Assembly: GCA_000310025.1 (NCBI GenBank) | Contig: FN648673.1 | Coordinates: 1-64,000 of the forward strand | DNA length: 64,000 nucleotides | Origin: Ectocarpus siliculosus | Lineage: Eukaryota; Sar; Phaeophyceae; Ectocarpales; Ectocarpaceae | Direction of reading: 5' to 3' | Part shown: positions 1 to 11,309 of the stretch, in pieces | Layout: each line of letters starts with the position of its first letter | Numbering within the stretch: the first letter of the stretch is position 1 | Position numbers and translations under genes: made by a program | Notes under the pieces: model-generated | Databases searched by the model: none | What the model was told of the DNA's origin: nothing | Seen by the model: only the letters and a program-made list of their open reading frames with translations

Positions 1-2270
1 CGAACTTCCATTTGTCGCAAACGAACCAGAAACACCTACTACCAGAATCTCCATCGGTCTCCATTGTATCCAGAATCTCCAAAGATCAAAACATTCACTA
101 AAAACCATTAAACCATAAACACTTGATTGCAATTCCCATCGGTTCCAAACCATTAAACCAGGAACACCACCAACAATTTCCATCGGTCGCTCATGAATTT
201 CAAATTCCCAATATCAAATCATCCAAAACTCAAATCGTGGAAACAACCGCAATGGGTTATATCAGGAACAAATGAAAACGAACACAAATGCAAACACATC
301 CAACACCGTCCGGGACAAATCACTTTCCGAGGAGACTTCAAATCCACACGTAGCACAAGAATCATGATTGCACAAAAATGCTCGACTCGACAATAATACC
401 TCATCCTCATAACAACACGAAGACCATTAATACAAAAAAACCCTTTCGAGTATTTTCTATCGGCCAATCTTGAATTCAATGTCCAACAAACACGATGAAA
501 TTACAAACCAGAATACCTCAGCAACATGGGAGCAACACCAAACCTGCCTCAGAAACAAAATCTCCTTGAAACATGTGACATCGCTACGTGCCCTGCCTGC
601 GTGGTTGACAGCGCGAGGTACATTGGAGTCATGGAGTGCTACAAAGATAGGCCCCCCTTCTTCTTTCATTATTTTTCCTCAAACACAAACAAACCTCCGT
701 TCGTTCAGTTTCCTACAATACCTTTTATTTTCTTCCTGCATACCCTACCCATGCATGTCTGGCTGCGGCCCCCCTTCTCCGAACACCAGACGTGAAGGGA
801 TCAACCCTCTACTTGATAAACGCATCTTGTGACATTTGGGTACTGGAAACAACCCCAAAATCGCAACCTGCATTGTCAAATCCCGAACTCTGCAAATCGA
901 ACATCGAAAACAGACGAAACATTCCATTCTTCGTAACATTGCTGTAGTTAATTGTCATGACACACCAATTCCCCCCCCAATGACAATTGACAACAGCATC
1001 GAAGACATAGCATTTTATATAAATAGAGGGGTTACCCCTGGCCGATGGTACATGGAGAGGCGCGCCAAACACACAGGGGACAACAACAATGTAGATAGAG
1101 CCTTCTACCTAAAAAAAAAATGCCACACGCAGAAGGAAAAAACAAAAACAACAAGCACAACCATAGTAGCGGCCTTCGCGACATGGCCGCAAGGATTCAA
1201 ACCAATAACCCTATTCCATCATCATGATCCTTTCTGAACAGTTTCAACGCAGCCTTCATGCCGTCAAATATTCTTGCAGGTGCAATTTCAATCGCAAAAT
1301 CAAATCCGAAAGAACGCCGAAACAAGCCAAAACCAAAAACCAACCAAAAAAACAATTCCGGATCCACAAACCCGCATACATCTGTCACTAAACCGCCGTT
1401 GCCCGTGGTTTCCATCCCCGCTGGGCGATGCATCCTTCTCTGGAAATTATCTCAAACCGTCAACAGCACAGAACCATTCTCAGACAAATACCAAACAAGC
1501 GGCAGCGCTGCATCAGAAAAACATCGGAATGGGGACGGACAATTCTGAGGAAAACAGCTTCAAAGAGTAGGCACAAAAACTCAAACGAAACAATGTTACA
1601 ATTTCTTGGACGACAGAAACGAGTATTCGGAAAGCACATAGGCCCTAACAATCACTCCTGCCAACTCCTTGCTCCAGTATAGTCGTTGAGCACCAAACTA
1701 AACAGTGGCGCACACGCAAATCGGTGCCGCCGTTGCTGTCCACGAAAACGGATTAGAAAAACTAAACAAACATATAGACAGCCCCCCGCTGTCACATCCC
1801 GAAACATACCCCTTACATTTCCAGAGTTCATGCAAGAACACTCCGCGAATATCAAAATGCCAACTAACAAACATGGAGACAGCCCCCCTGCAAAGGTAGC
1901 TGTTCCATATGGGGAAACAAAAACAAATCGATTGCTGTTCATGCCCTCTAGAATCATGGTCACACATGACATCCCCCCCCCCATGATTCTGGATGTACAT
2001 AAAAACAGCAACAAAGAAAAAAAAACCAGTGCAAAAGTAAAACGCGCTGCCAGAAAGAAAGGCAAAAAAAACTAAACTAAACACGAAACCCACATTGTTA
2101 GATCAGACTCGATGTCGTCGCGCGATGCAAGGCGCGTCACGAGCCCAAACGGAGTGCCCCGCTCGGAGGGGCGACCCCCAGCAGGTTGTTCTTGATCTCC
2201 CACATGCACCCCTCCCAAACATCCTGTTCTCCACCGCCCTCCATTTCGTCGCCCCCCAGCTCGCCTTCCC
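1..2270. other. AC-rich stretch, no gene recognised
   Basis: Long A-rich and C-rich runs dominate, for example C runs near 970-977 and 1973-1981. Open frames are short and of low complexity on both strands. I see no splice-linked frame, transposon motif or RNA gene here. Confidence 0.5.
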
Positions 2271-2748
2271 CCAGCTCACCGGTCCGTATCATCCCAGGCC
2301 AAATCATCGGCTTGCCGTTCAATACGCGCCGTCGGAGATGGATGTGGTCCATCGGCCTCGGAGGTCGGCACCGATTTGCGTGTCGGCAACGGCGCGGCGG
2401 TAGTAACAGCGGCGGGCAGCGGAGCGGCGGTAGTCCTCGTCGCAGTCATCCGCGGGTCCGGCAGCGCGGCGACATCCGGCGAGGATGCAGGCGGCACGGG
2501 TGCCCCGGGACTTGGCGGCAGCGGCGGTGGTGCGGCGGCGGCGGCGGCGGCGGCGGCTACAGGCCAAGGCGCAGCGGTGGCAGCGGGCTGCGAAGCGGCG
2601 ATGGCCCCGGGTCCCAACTCCCTGGGGAGGGTGTTCCCTTGTTGCTTGGCAGTCAAACTCAAAACGGGTTGGGGGAAAGTAGCCAGCGCGGTGGTGGAAA
2701 CCGTCAACATCCATTTGTTCGGCACGACCCAACACAGCCACATCACAC
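2271..2748 (-). other. GCG-rich low-complexity stretch
   Basis: A (GCG)n-like tract near 2530-2560 gives alanine/proline-rich open frames on the minus strand and glycine-rich ones on the plus strand. It lies just downstream of the copia-type Gag relic and could be its degraded continuation, but no RNase H, integrase or RT motif is visible. Composition explains the open frames, so I make no gene call. Confidence 0.4.
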
Positions 2749-3118
2749 TTAAGACGCAACACCTTCCCTCGCATCAAACATCCCCGCACTCGTCCCCGAG
2801 TCTCCCTGCAACTGCTCACCACCTTTGGGTGTTGACATCCTAGTGTGCCATACCGGGGCTTGAAAGGTCACAGCAGGCTTCACCACAGGAACCACAGGAA
2901 CATCAGGCACAGACATACCAGCAACGGGAACACCAGACACCTCCCCATCACTAACAACTCTAATCTCATTTCCAGACACAGAATCAGACTCGCCTAGAGA
3001 ATTCACACTACGTGTGAGGAAGAGACGAAGAGGGGCGCCACTTGCTGGAGGAGTGTCGCCCGGAGGTGGAGAGGGGGTCGCCGTCGAGGAGGCAGAGGTC
3101 GTTGGATTAGCGCCGATG

Positions 3119-3168
<50 letters not shown>

Positions 3169-4684
3169 AGTCGCCGGCTGAGTAGCGGTGCTAAAGGCCT
3201 CGTTGAAGACTCGCTGCTCATCAGCGTCGGGCCCTGCAGAACGGGGACAGAACGGGCGGCCCCGACCCCAGCTTGCCCCTTGGTCGAGTTGGTGCAGCTG
3301 CTCTCGATATGATCCGCCCGACAAGCGCCCCGATTCTTGCCCCCCGGCCTGAGGAAAACCTGGTCCCCGCATACCGTCCCTCTCGCGAATGAACGCCATG
3401 AAGTCGTTGTAGTGGAACAAGAAGTCCTTGCGAAGTTTATGGCAGTCTGGGGTGTTGTGGGAGGAGTTCGCTCCGTGAACCTGGCAGAAGAAGGCACCTC
3501 TCTGCTCATGAGATGGTCCGCCATCCGCTCCCGCAGCAGCTGCTCTCCTCATGCCGCCGTCCCGGCCTGCGCCGGCAGCGACGGGCGCATGCCTCGTGTC
3601 CTCGATCCCCTCCCCACACCTCCGTTTGATCCTCCTGCTCGTGCTCGACCAGCCTCAGCGTCTCTTCCAGAGTACCTCTCGAAAGCATGGGGTGGAACAG
3701 AATACGGTCTTTGACATCGTCGTACATTGGGAGCAAGCCACGTGCAAAGTGTCTCGACATTAACGTCTCCTCTCGATTGTCCCCACAAGACTGTAATTGC
3801 ATCCACACAGTATTCGCCCTTCCCCAGTAGTCGACCAGAGTCTCTCCATGCTTCTGTCTAAGGCAGTTCCAAGTGCCGTCCAGGATTTCTCTCTCATGCG
3901 TCCTGTTTGTAGTGTAGTAGGACTGAAACACTCTCCACCCTGCTTGTGGACTCTCTGAAGCTAGTATCTGGTCTAGTATAGGTTGAACGTTGATTTTCGT
4001 GATCAAGCACATCCAGACTCTCGTGGCCTTTCGAACACTTTCATCGCCATACCTCTGCCGCAACCAAGTCTTATCGACGTGCAACGAACCCACAGGAATC
4101 TCTTCTCCTCTCATGATCTCTTCAAGACCCTCTGCATCCATCCACCCTGAGAAACAACTCGTAAAAATTCGGAACGCGACAGTCACACTTCGATCCTTCA
4201 AGAAAGCATCATTCCACTCAGGTACTTCGACTCTCTCTCTCAGCTTCAACTCTATGGGCTGGGAACTAGACGTGCCTGAGCGGACGTCATGTCCCGGAGT
4301 CTGGGAGGCGAAGTTGGCAACCCGGCGGAGGAGGTCGACAAGGGCGATAGTTGGATCTTGTTCCCCTCCATCCGCGGCTGCTTTCGTTCCTCCCTGCTGG
4401 TCCACATCGGGGAGGTTCAACGAACCTCGTCCTTCCCCCCCGTTGTCTTCCCCGTGGGGAGAGGAACTAGTCCCTGGTCCCCGCGGAGGTCTTCGTCCAT
4501 CTCCTCCAGCCGTCTTATTCGCGCAGACACAGCAGCCACTTTCTTGATCTATTACGCTAGCGTGTTGGGTGGCTTGGTGCGCCCGGCGCAGTTGTAGACG
4601 GCAAAAATAAAAGAACCGCGCGGCGAGTTTGCCGGCAACGATAAAATACAGTAAACTGCCCACGGGTGTGGTAACCCGCCGCAT
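2749..4684 (-). pseudogene. Decayed Ty1/copia-type Gag with start of protease
   Basis: Two minus-strand frames follow each other. Frame 4684-3506 contains a Gag-like helical domain in which a tryptophan-anchored helix, a spaced tyrosine and an LP-x-Y segment follow the UBN2/retrotran_gag_2 pattern (about residues 190-340). Frame 3552-2749 carries a CxxHG...HNTxxC zinc-knuckle-like motif, a 16-glutamine tract, and near its end D-S-G-T-S-A-G-M (codons around 2772-2802), which resembles the copia aspartic protease motif DSG(A/T)S. The frames overlap and differ by one base, so a shift near 3550-3650 is needed. No RT, RNase H or integrase follows, so the copy is truncated. The family assignment rests on pattern recognition. 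A domesticated Gag-like gene is possible but less likely. Confidence 0.55.
3121..3168. repeat. (CTG)16 microsatellite, polyglutamine on minus strand
   Basis: Sixteen uninterrupted CTG triplets lie inside the Gag-like frame and encode polyglutamine on the minus strand. Uninterrupted tracts of this length are usually length-polymorphic. Confidence 0.95.
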
Positions 4685-4689
4685 CTATG

Positions 4690-5045
4690 ATGTTCCGGAG
4701 CGTGATAGCTCTGATGTGTTGACGCTGGTGCTGTGATAGCTGTTGTGATGGCGTGATAGCCTAGAGGCGTGAAAGCCTGGCAGCGTGATAGATGGTGGAT
4801 AGGTAGTATGGGCACGGGCGTGATAGCCCAGGGCGTGATAGCCGGGAAAAAGGAAGATGAAAAAAACAAGGGCACGTGGCCAACACCGTTGCTGACACGC
4901 ATACCCAGAAAACAATAATATGTGGCAAAGATGGTACCACCATTCCCCCAATTTATTACAACTGCGGAACCCCCAAAATCCCCCGCTCCATCTTCTAGGA
5001 ACATTCCTCGGTTGCAATAATCTGTCAATGCTGTGAGTACATCCA
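4690..5045. repeat. Short GCGTGATAG-type repeats
   Basis: Between about 4699 and 4845 the words GTGATAG and GCGTGATAGC recur irregularly six or more times. The rest, up to the start of the R1 array, shows no gene. Confidence 0.5.
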
Positions 5046-7351
5046 ACAACAACCCTGGCAAGTAGCGCTGTGGCTAAAATAAGCCGACCGCCACGGCCAC
5101 AACCCACACACAAATTGTGTGTGTGGTTTTGGCAATTTTACTCCTGTATTCATACGTGGCTCGCCCACAGGCAACAACCCTGGCAAGTAGCGCTGTGGCC
5201 AAAACAAGCCCACCACCACGGCCGCCACACACTATATATGTATGTGGTTTCGGCATGTTCCCTTCTGCACTCATGCGTGGCTCGCCCACAGGCAAGAACC
5301 CTGGCAAGTAGTGCTGTTGTGAAAACAAGCCCACCACCACGGCCGCCACACACTATATATGTATGTGGTTTCGGCATGTTCCCTTCTGCACTCATGCGTG
5401 GCTCGCCCACAGGCAAGAACCCTGGCAAGTAGCGCTGTTGTTGTGAAAACAAGCCCACCACCACGGCCACAACCCACACACAAATTATGTGTGTGGTTTT
5501 GGCAATTTTACGCCTGTATTCATGCGTGACTCGTCCACCGGCAAAAACCTTCGTAACTAGCGCTGTGGCCAAAACAAGACCACCACCACGGCCGCCTCAC
5601 ACAGTTTTTGTGTGTGGTTTTGGCATTCACACGTCTGTAATCATGCGTGACTCGCCCACAGGCAACAACCCTGGTAAGTAGCGCTGTGGCCAAAACAAGA
5701 CCACCACCACGGCCGCCACACACTATATATGTATGTGGTTTCGGCATGTTCCCTTCTGCGCTCATGCGTGGCTCGCCCACAGGCAACAACCCTGGCAAGT
5801 AGCAGTGTGGGGAGAACAAGCCCACCACCACGGCCACAACCCACACACAAATTATGTGTGTGGTTTTGGCAATTATACGCCTGTATTCATGCGTCACTCG
5901 CCCACAGGCAAAAACCCTCGTAACTAGCGCTGTGGCCAAAACAAGACCACCACCACGGCCGCCACACACTATATATGTATGTGGTTTCGGCATGTTCCCT
6001 TCTGCGCTCATGCGTGGCTCGCCCACAGGCAACAACCCTGGCAAGTAGCGGTGTGGCTAAAACAAGCCGACCGCCACGGCCACAACCCACACACAAATTG
6101 TGTGTGTGGTTTTGGCAATTTTACTCCTGTATTCATGCGTGACTCGCCCACAGGCAACAACCCTGGCAAGTAGCGCTGTTGTGAAAACAAGCCCACCACC
6201 ACGGCCACAACCCACACACAAATTATGTGTGTGGTTTTGGCAATTATACGCCTGTATTCATGCGTCACTCGTCCACAGGCAAAAACCTTCGTAACTAGCG
6301 CTGTGGCCAAAACAAGACCACCACCACGGCCGCCACACGCAGTTTATGTGTGTGGTTTCGGCATTGACACCTCTGTGTTCAGGCGTGACTCGCTTACAGC
6401 CGACATTCCTGAGAGGTAGCGCTGTTGCGAAAACCAGCCCACCACCACGGCCGCCTCACACAGTTTTTGTGTGTGGTTTTGGCATTCACACGTCTGTAAT
6501 CATGCGTGACTCGCCCACAGGCAACAACCCTGGTAAGTAGCGCTGTGGCCAAAACAAGACCACCACCACGGCCGCCACACACTATATATGTATGTGGTTT
6601 CGGCATGTTCCCTTCTGCGCTCATGCGTGGCTCGCCCAGAGGCAACAACCCTGGCAAGTAGCGCTGTTGTGAAAACAAGCCCACCACCACGGCCACAACC
6701 CACACACAAATTATGTGTGTGGTTTTGGCAATTTTTCTCCTGTATTCATGCGTCACTCGTCCACAGGCAACAACCCTGGTAAGTAGCGCTGTGGCCAAAA
6801 CAAGACCACCACCACGGCCGCCACACACTATATATGTATGTGGTTTCGGCATGTTCCCTTCTGCGCTCATGCGTGGCTCGCCCACAGGCAACAACCCTGG
6901 CAAGTAGCGGTGTGGCGAGAACAAGCCCACCACCACGGCCACAACCCACACACAAATTATGTGTGTGGTTTTGGCAATTATACGCCTGTATTCATGCGTC
7001 ACTCGCCCACAGGAAAAAACCCTCGTAACTAGCGCTGTGACCAAAACAAGACCGCTACCACGGCCGCCACACGCAGTTTATGTGTGTGGTTTCGGCATTC
7101 ACACTTCCGTTATAATGCGTGACTCGCCCACAGGCAACAACCCTGGTAAATAGCGCTGTGGCCAAAACAAAGACCACCACCACACTTATGTATGTGTGTC
7201 GTTTCGGCATTCACACGTCTGTATTCATGCGTGACTCGCCCACAGGCAACAACCCTGGCAAGTAGCGCTGTTGTGAAAACAAGCCCACCACCACGGCCAC
7301 AACCCACACACAAATTATGTGTGTGGTTTTGGCAATTATACGCCTGTACTC
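5046..7351 (+). repeat. R1 satellite, about 19 tandem units of 121-125 bases
   Basis: Each unit contains a core like AACAACCCTGGCAAGTAGCG, then CCACCACGGCC, then a hairpin built from CCACACA and TGTGTGG arms, then a segment ending GCGTGACTCGCCCACAGGC. At least four subtypes occur, differing in the hairpin and the following 40 bases. Their order repeats (subtype series C-A-B-A-B-B-D, then C-A-B-A-B-D), which indicates a higher-order repeat of roughly six to seven units. Open frames inside the array, rich in V-C-G and PPPRPP words, are by-products of the repeat. Reverse-orientation arrays of the same family lie at 49360-50170 and 54230-58460. Confidence 0.93.
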
Positions 7352-7359
7352 TTAAATAG

Positions 7360-8045
7360 GTTAGCCTGAACCTGAGCGAAAACAAAATAAATTGTAGTCG
7401 CTTGCACGGTGCCCTGCTACTGATTGTGAGGCTAGCTTCGGCCACCGTGGCACTCTCAGTACATTAGTCGGATCCGGAGCGCAAAATAATGAAAGTCGCT
7501 GTTATTGAATGTGTGGCTGATTTCGGCCACCGCCGCAATCTCAAGGTTAGTCGGATCCGGAGTGCAAATAAATACTGCTTGACATGATGAGTCGGTTGTA
7601 CGGTGCCCTGTTACTGAGCGCGAGGCTGGCTTCGGCTACCGTCGCGCCGTCAGTACGTTAGTCGGATCCGGAGCGCAAGTGTTGACAAGTCACTTGTACG
7701 GTGCCCTGCTACTGAGCGTGCGTCTTGTTTCGGCCACTGCCACACCGTCGGTAGGGAGGCTGGCTTCGGCCACAGCTGCACTTATGCCACGGTCGCACTC
7801 TTAATAGATAGTCGAATCCGGAGTGGAAGAAATGTCGCTCGAACGGTGACCTGTTACTGAGCTCATGGCTGTTTTCCGCCTCTGTCGAACGCTCGATAAA
7901 CTAGCCGGATCCGGAGTATGATAACGATCCTTACCCTAACCCTAACCCTAACCTTTGTGGCTAGCTTCGGCCATCGCCACATAATAGTCGCTTGTACGGT
8001 GCCCTGGCTACTGATCGAGGCCGGCTTCGGCCACGGTGTGGTAGT
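7360..8045 (+). repeat. R3 repeat array
   Basis: Five or so irregular units share the words CTTGTACGGTGCCCTGCTACTGA, GGCTGGCTTCGGCCAC and TAGTCGGATCCGGAGCGCAA (at about 7466, 7545, 7662, 7812 and 7900). Spacing varies from about 90 to 190 bases. The array follows R1 directly and contains a telomere-like tract. No gene is seen. Confidence 0.85.
7934..7953 (-). repeat. Interstitial telomere-like (CCCTAA)3
   Basis: Three complete CCCTAA units plus CC are embedded in the R3 array. The complement is TTAGGG, the common eukaryotic telomere unit. The tract is short and flanked by R3 on both sides, so it is not a chromosome end. Confidence 0.8.
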
Positions 8046-8291
8046 TGTTACTCCGTCCACCTCGGGAAAAGCACAATGGACGTACGGAACATAACGTAGG
8101 ATGCGGTAGAAAGAGATAACACGAGGTGGTTTCGCAGCGATGCCACCCATGCATGTCGGCGAACACCGTCAACGAGCACATAGTCTGTGGGCTAACAAAC
8201 CCGCACCCTACAGACCCTTTCTGCATCGCTACCCACATGCCTACCCCCCGCATCTGTACCAGGAAATCTCGTTTGTATTTTTCTGTGTTTC

Positions 8292-8708
8292 TTATTCTGT
8301 GGGGGGGGGGGGGGACCACAGCATCGACATCATGCATTGGTCTGAACATTTATATACTCTTGCGCGAATAGACGTTTCTGCACTATCTACACAAATACCC
8401 GTGTCCGTCTCCATAGTTCTCGGGGACTTCCAAGAGGTTGCCTTTACGCTATCTCTGTTCCCGATGTGTCCCTTACTACGCTCATGCAAGACGGTTGGGT
8501 CCGTATCGATGACGTCACACACACGCTGCTCGTCTTCCTTGCGGACAGTTTGTAGAATGTGGAGGAGGTTGCTGAAATCATACGGAAGAACAATGGAGAT
8601 TGCGTCCGGATTGTCGTGTGAAACGTTTATGGCACGTGCTGGAAAGCTCGAGGCTTGTGATGATGAACTGCGCCCTAGTTCCGTGACAAAAACCCCACGA
8701 CCATGAAC
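8292..8708 (-). CDS. Candidate minus-strand coding exon, unknown product
   Basis: From 8708 down to a stop at 8292 the minus strand holds one open frame of about 138 codons with protein-like composition. It has mixed charged and hydrophobic segments such as DAISIVLPYDFSNLLHILQT, then a serine/threonine-rich stretch and a short proline run where a G14 homopolymer (8301-8314) lies on the plus strand. The upstream edge reads CCCTGTATTCAG then GTTCATGG, a usable splice acceptor. The frame also continues upstream of that point, so the true 5' boundary is open. No family was recognised. Homopolymer slippage could alter the last residues. Confidence 0.35.
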   Translation of the reverse strand, partial: VHGRGVFVTELGRSSSSQASSFPARAINVSHDNPDAISIVLPYDFSNLLHILQTVRKEDEQRVCDVIDTDPTVLHERSKGHIGNRDSVKATSWKSPRTMETDTGICVDSAETSIRARVYKCSDQCMMSMLWSPPPPTE

Positions 8709-8767
8709 CTGAATACAGGGTTCCGATAGTCCAAGTCCTAAACTGCTGTTTGACGGTCCACGTCCTA

Positions 8768-9030
8768 AAAGGGAAGTTTATTCGTCGAACAGACAAAATA
8801 TAATGGCGTTTATTGGTGGAACAGGTGCGGATTGTAGCTTCACCAAATGTTCGGAAATCTGGCGTGACGAGGGGAAGAAATTCGACCCCCCTTCCCTGTC
8901 ATTCCTTTGAGAAGAGAGCCCGAAGTGGTGTAGCATGCCGAGGAACGAGCGGAAGCTGCAGAGCGCGCGAAGAGAAGGAAGGACAGCAGTGGCCATGCAA
9001 CGTAGGAAGCGGTAGTATACCAAAAATGGC
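8768..9030 (+). repeat. Dispersed repeat D, copy 1
   Basis: It starts with AAGGGAAGTTTATTCGTCGAAC and runs through GAGGGGAAGAAATTCGA to a segment ending near GGAAGCGGTAGTATA. A second copy lies at 36064-36333 in the same orientation, with many scattered differences. Both begin at the same motif, as expected for a transposed element, but no terminal repeats or coding capacity are visible. The area 46150-46430 shows a weaker resemblance. Confidence 0.75.
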
Positions 9031-9517
9031 AAGGAAGAACGGGACAAGCAGCACTGGAATAGAGCGCTGCACCACAGCAGGCCCTTTCCAGACAAAAGGT
9101 GCCAGTGCCTCTTCTCTTGTTCGACAGCAGTAGTAATGTTCATGAGGAGGAAGGAGGAGTGTCTTCCAACATGACTCGCGCGTCGTGACCTGCTACTGAC
9201 CTTCCCGCGTGCACCCATGCTACTCACGCGAAGCCTCTGATCCTTCCCCATCGACTCTACATATACACAGAGTACTTCCGGGGTGGTTGAGGTTACTGCT
9301 GTAGAAAGAAAAACACCGAAAACAAAATGTCAACATGCATCTCGTTCCAACTCGCCGCCGGATGGCGATAGCTGGTATCGCTCCAGAAGTGCTCAGTATC
9401 GCGTCCATCAACTTCCAGAGATTGCCTCTGAAACAGCGACACAGTCACAGCACAGTGCCGAGGTACGGAAACACGGAAACGGAGAAAAAGACACACAATA
9501 GCGTCGCTTAATATTAC
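9031..9517. other. No gene recognised
   Basis: Open frames here are short and lack splice partners. I see no motif, repeat or RNA gene between dispersed repeat D and the next dispersed repeat. Confidence 0.4.
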
Positions 9518-9615
9518 AGCAGGGGAGCGTTATTATGATGCGTATGCGCGCTTGCCGTTTCCTACTGACAGCAGATATCTTCTGCGTACTCAACATGGGG
9601 CACACTGCATACGTT
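9518..9615 (+). repeat. Dispersed repeat G, copy 1
   Basis: The segment from CAGCAGGGGAGCG through ATGCGTATGCGCGC to ATCTTCTGCG...CTCAACATGGGG matches 29752-29850 in order and spacing, in the same orientation. The match ends after about 100 bases. Confidence 0.6.
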
Positions 9616-9908
9616 TTGCGTCTGTACTTGTATGTTACTAGGGTTAAGGATTGCCCCCCCGCCCCCCTATGGGGCCGCGGGCCAACATCCAGGACGGATG
9701 GTGGTGAGTGTCCGGGAGGAAGGGAAGAAGAAGAAGGGGAGAGGATTTGTAGGGGCGGGGAGCAGGGACGGTGTTGGGAGAGGCAAGGAAGTGGTGAAGA
9801 ATTTCGGCACTCGACAAGCGCGCGGTCCCGTCGGGGGTGAAAGGGACATGTCAGTCCGTAGTTTTGTCTATCGGAATCGAAAACCGAAAAATCGAGGTAC
9901 AATTCATT

Positions 9909-10251
9909 ATGTACATAACGATGGAGGAGGCCGACAAGGAAGGTACGAAGAGAGGAAATTGCACCCCACGTTCGAAGTTCGAAGTCGGTGTGAAAACCGC
10001 GGCAAGGAAGGAGTGCGAAGAAAAAAAAAGAAAGAAAAAGGAGACGTCGACGTTGGCGTCGTGGAACGATCCTTCCTTCCGTATAACGCAGGTACTCACC
10101 AAATGCAAGACGGGGAGGTAAAATACCCATCGTGAAAGTCAAAGCGCAGGTCATAACCGCGTATGACTCGTGCGCGGAGAAGTTACCACGGAGACTTATC
10201 AACAAGAAGTTTGAAGGCCGGCTGAGAAGGTTTGAAGACACAAATACTTAA
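9909..10251 (+). CDS. Candidate two-exon gene, small basic protein
   Basis: Exon 1 would run 9909-10091 from the ATG of MYITMEEADK. A GTACTC donor at 10092 and a GCGCAG acceptor ending at 10149 would remove 58 bases. Exon 2 (10150-10251) continues in frame to TAA, giving a 94-residue product. The protein is lysine/arginine-rich, with a KKRKKK-type cluster near residue 40 that could act as a nuclear signal and a charged tail (RRLINKKFEGRLRRFED). The start is uncertain: the frame is open further upstream, and a second ATG lies at 9921. Support comes from phase agreement and codon-like composition. The overlapping plus frame that reads through the intron and a long minus-strand frame are less protein-like. 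No family was recognised. Confidence 0.4.
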
Positions 10252-10390
10252 GCGACGATGGCAAGCGCAACGTCAAAACTTCACAAGAAGAAAAGTGCAT
10301 ACAAAAAAGAAAAGGCCGGATGCCGACCTACTACTGTATGGCTCTCTCGGAATGAAGGGATTCCCACAATTTACAACAGATAATCCACAA

Positions 10391-10596
10391 GTATATCTGT
10401 CGTTGTTTTCTATTGACTTGCGGACCCCCCGGGGCCAGTTTATTTGAGTGTACCTTTTTAGGGTAAGTTAACCTGTGACCACGGGAATCGACCGCGTCGA
10501 GTGTTGGATCAGTACGGACATACGAAGGTACTGGGTAGAGAGAGATCGGAACGAACGGTGTTTAATGTATGTGAAGACAACAACAACAACAACAAA
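10391..10596 (+). repeat. Dispersed repeat H, plus-orientation copy
   Basis: About 200 bases containing TATTGACTTGCGGACC, GGGTAAGTTAACCTGTGACC, GTGTTGGATCAGTACGGACA and GGTAGAGAGAGATCGGAACG, ending in a (CAA)n tail. The reverse complement recurs at 63753-63955, and the last 80 bases recur at 13232-13312. The simple-repeat tail and the truncated copy sharing only that end suggest a retroposed or transposed element. Confidence 0.8.
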
Positions 10597-10862
10597 AATG
10601 CATAGACTGGTTTGGTGTGTTGTTGATATAATGGGTGGGTGTGGGGTTAATGCGAGTGTGTCATCGTAACTCGCTTCGCTCGAAGGCACTTAACGGTATT
10701 TCGGGCGTGGTGCAGTGTGCGGTCTCAGTGCGGGTCGACGTGCATGTACTCAACGGGAGTTCGTGCGCAGGCAATGTATGTTTCCCCCTCTCGAGGAAAT
10801 CGCTTTGTTCACTGGTGTGGCTCTCTTCGCTCGTTGACACTTGGGTGTATGGGACAAGAGGA

Positions 10863-11228
10863 TTAATCGTTCGAACGCTCGGCAAGTGCATACTCCCCCT
10901 CGATACGTCTTGCCGCACCCGAACCGTTGTACAGTACCCCAGGCCACACACCCATCCACTCGCCTGGGGCATTGTACGTCTGTCTTTCATCCCAGAGGGT
11001 AGCGTACGCAACTCCCCTACCCCTCACGTCAACCGTAACTGTCGCCGGCGCTTTTTGTCGCATGTCGGCGAGAGCGTTGATGGCATCAATGGGCGGTTGG
11101 AAAGCCTCCTGTAGGAACTCGCTACCTCTCTGACCTGCAACACGTCGTCTGGCAAGACGAGGAACAGCCAACCGAGAGTTTTCCCCCTGGAGACGGCTGT
11201 GTACCCCTGCCCCTGGGCGAAGAACCCC
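10863..11228 (-). CDS. Candidate terminal coding exon, unknown product
   Basis: A minus-strand frame begins directly after a good acceptor (TTGGATTCATTCTAG then GGGGTT, exon edge 11228). It stays open for 122 codons to TAA at 10863, exactly in phase. The sequence is well mixed, with an N-terminal arginine-rich part, EFLQEAFQPPIDAINALADM near the middle, and an aromatic, glycine-rich C-terminal part (GEWMGVWPGVLYNGSG). In-frame codons look natural, and opposing frames are less convincing. Upstream exons were not found: beyond 11230 the DNA is duplicated and microsatellite-rich. No family was recognised. Confidence 0.45.
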   Translation of the reverse strand, partial: GVLRPGAGVHSRLQGENSRLAVPRLARRRVAGQRGSEFLQEAFQPPIDAINALADMRQKAPATVTVDVRGRGVAYATLWDERQTYNAPGEWMGVWPGVLYNGSGAARRIEGEYALAERSND

Positions 11229-11309
11229 CTAGAATGAATCCAAAGCACTGCTGCCACTGGTGTGGTGTGGTCCGGCAGACGGTTTGAATTTGGATTCCCC
11301 CCCCCCCCC

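Noticed and set aside
5046-7351. Series of 60-70 residue open frames rich in V-C-G and PPPRP, looking like a protein family
   Set aside because: They are translations of the R1 satellite in several frames, spaced exactly like the units.
5046-7351. CRISPR-like array of regularly spaced repeats
   Set aside because: Units are 121-125 bases and similar along their whole length, with no unique spacers. The host is eukaryotic.
9408-10241. 277-codon minus-strand open frame
   Set aside because: It is rich in S, R, P and F runs from purine-rich plus-strand DNA. The plus strand offers a better spliced reading.
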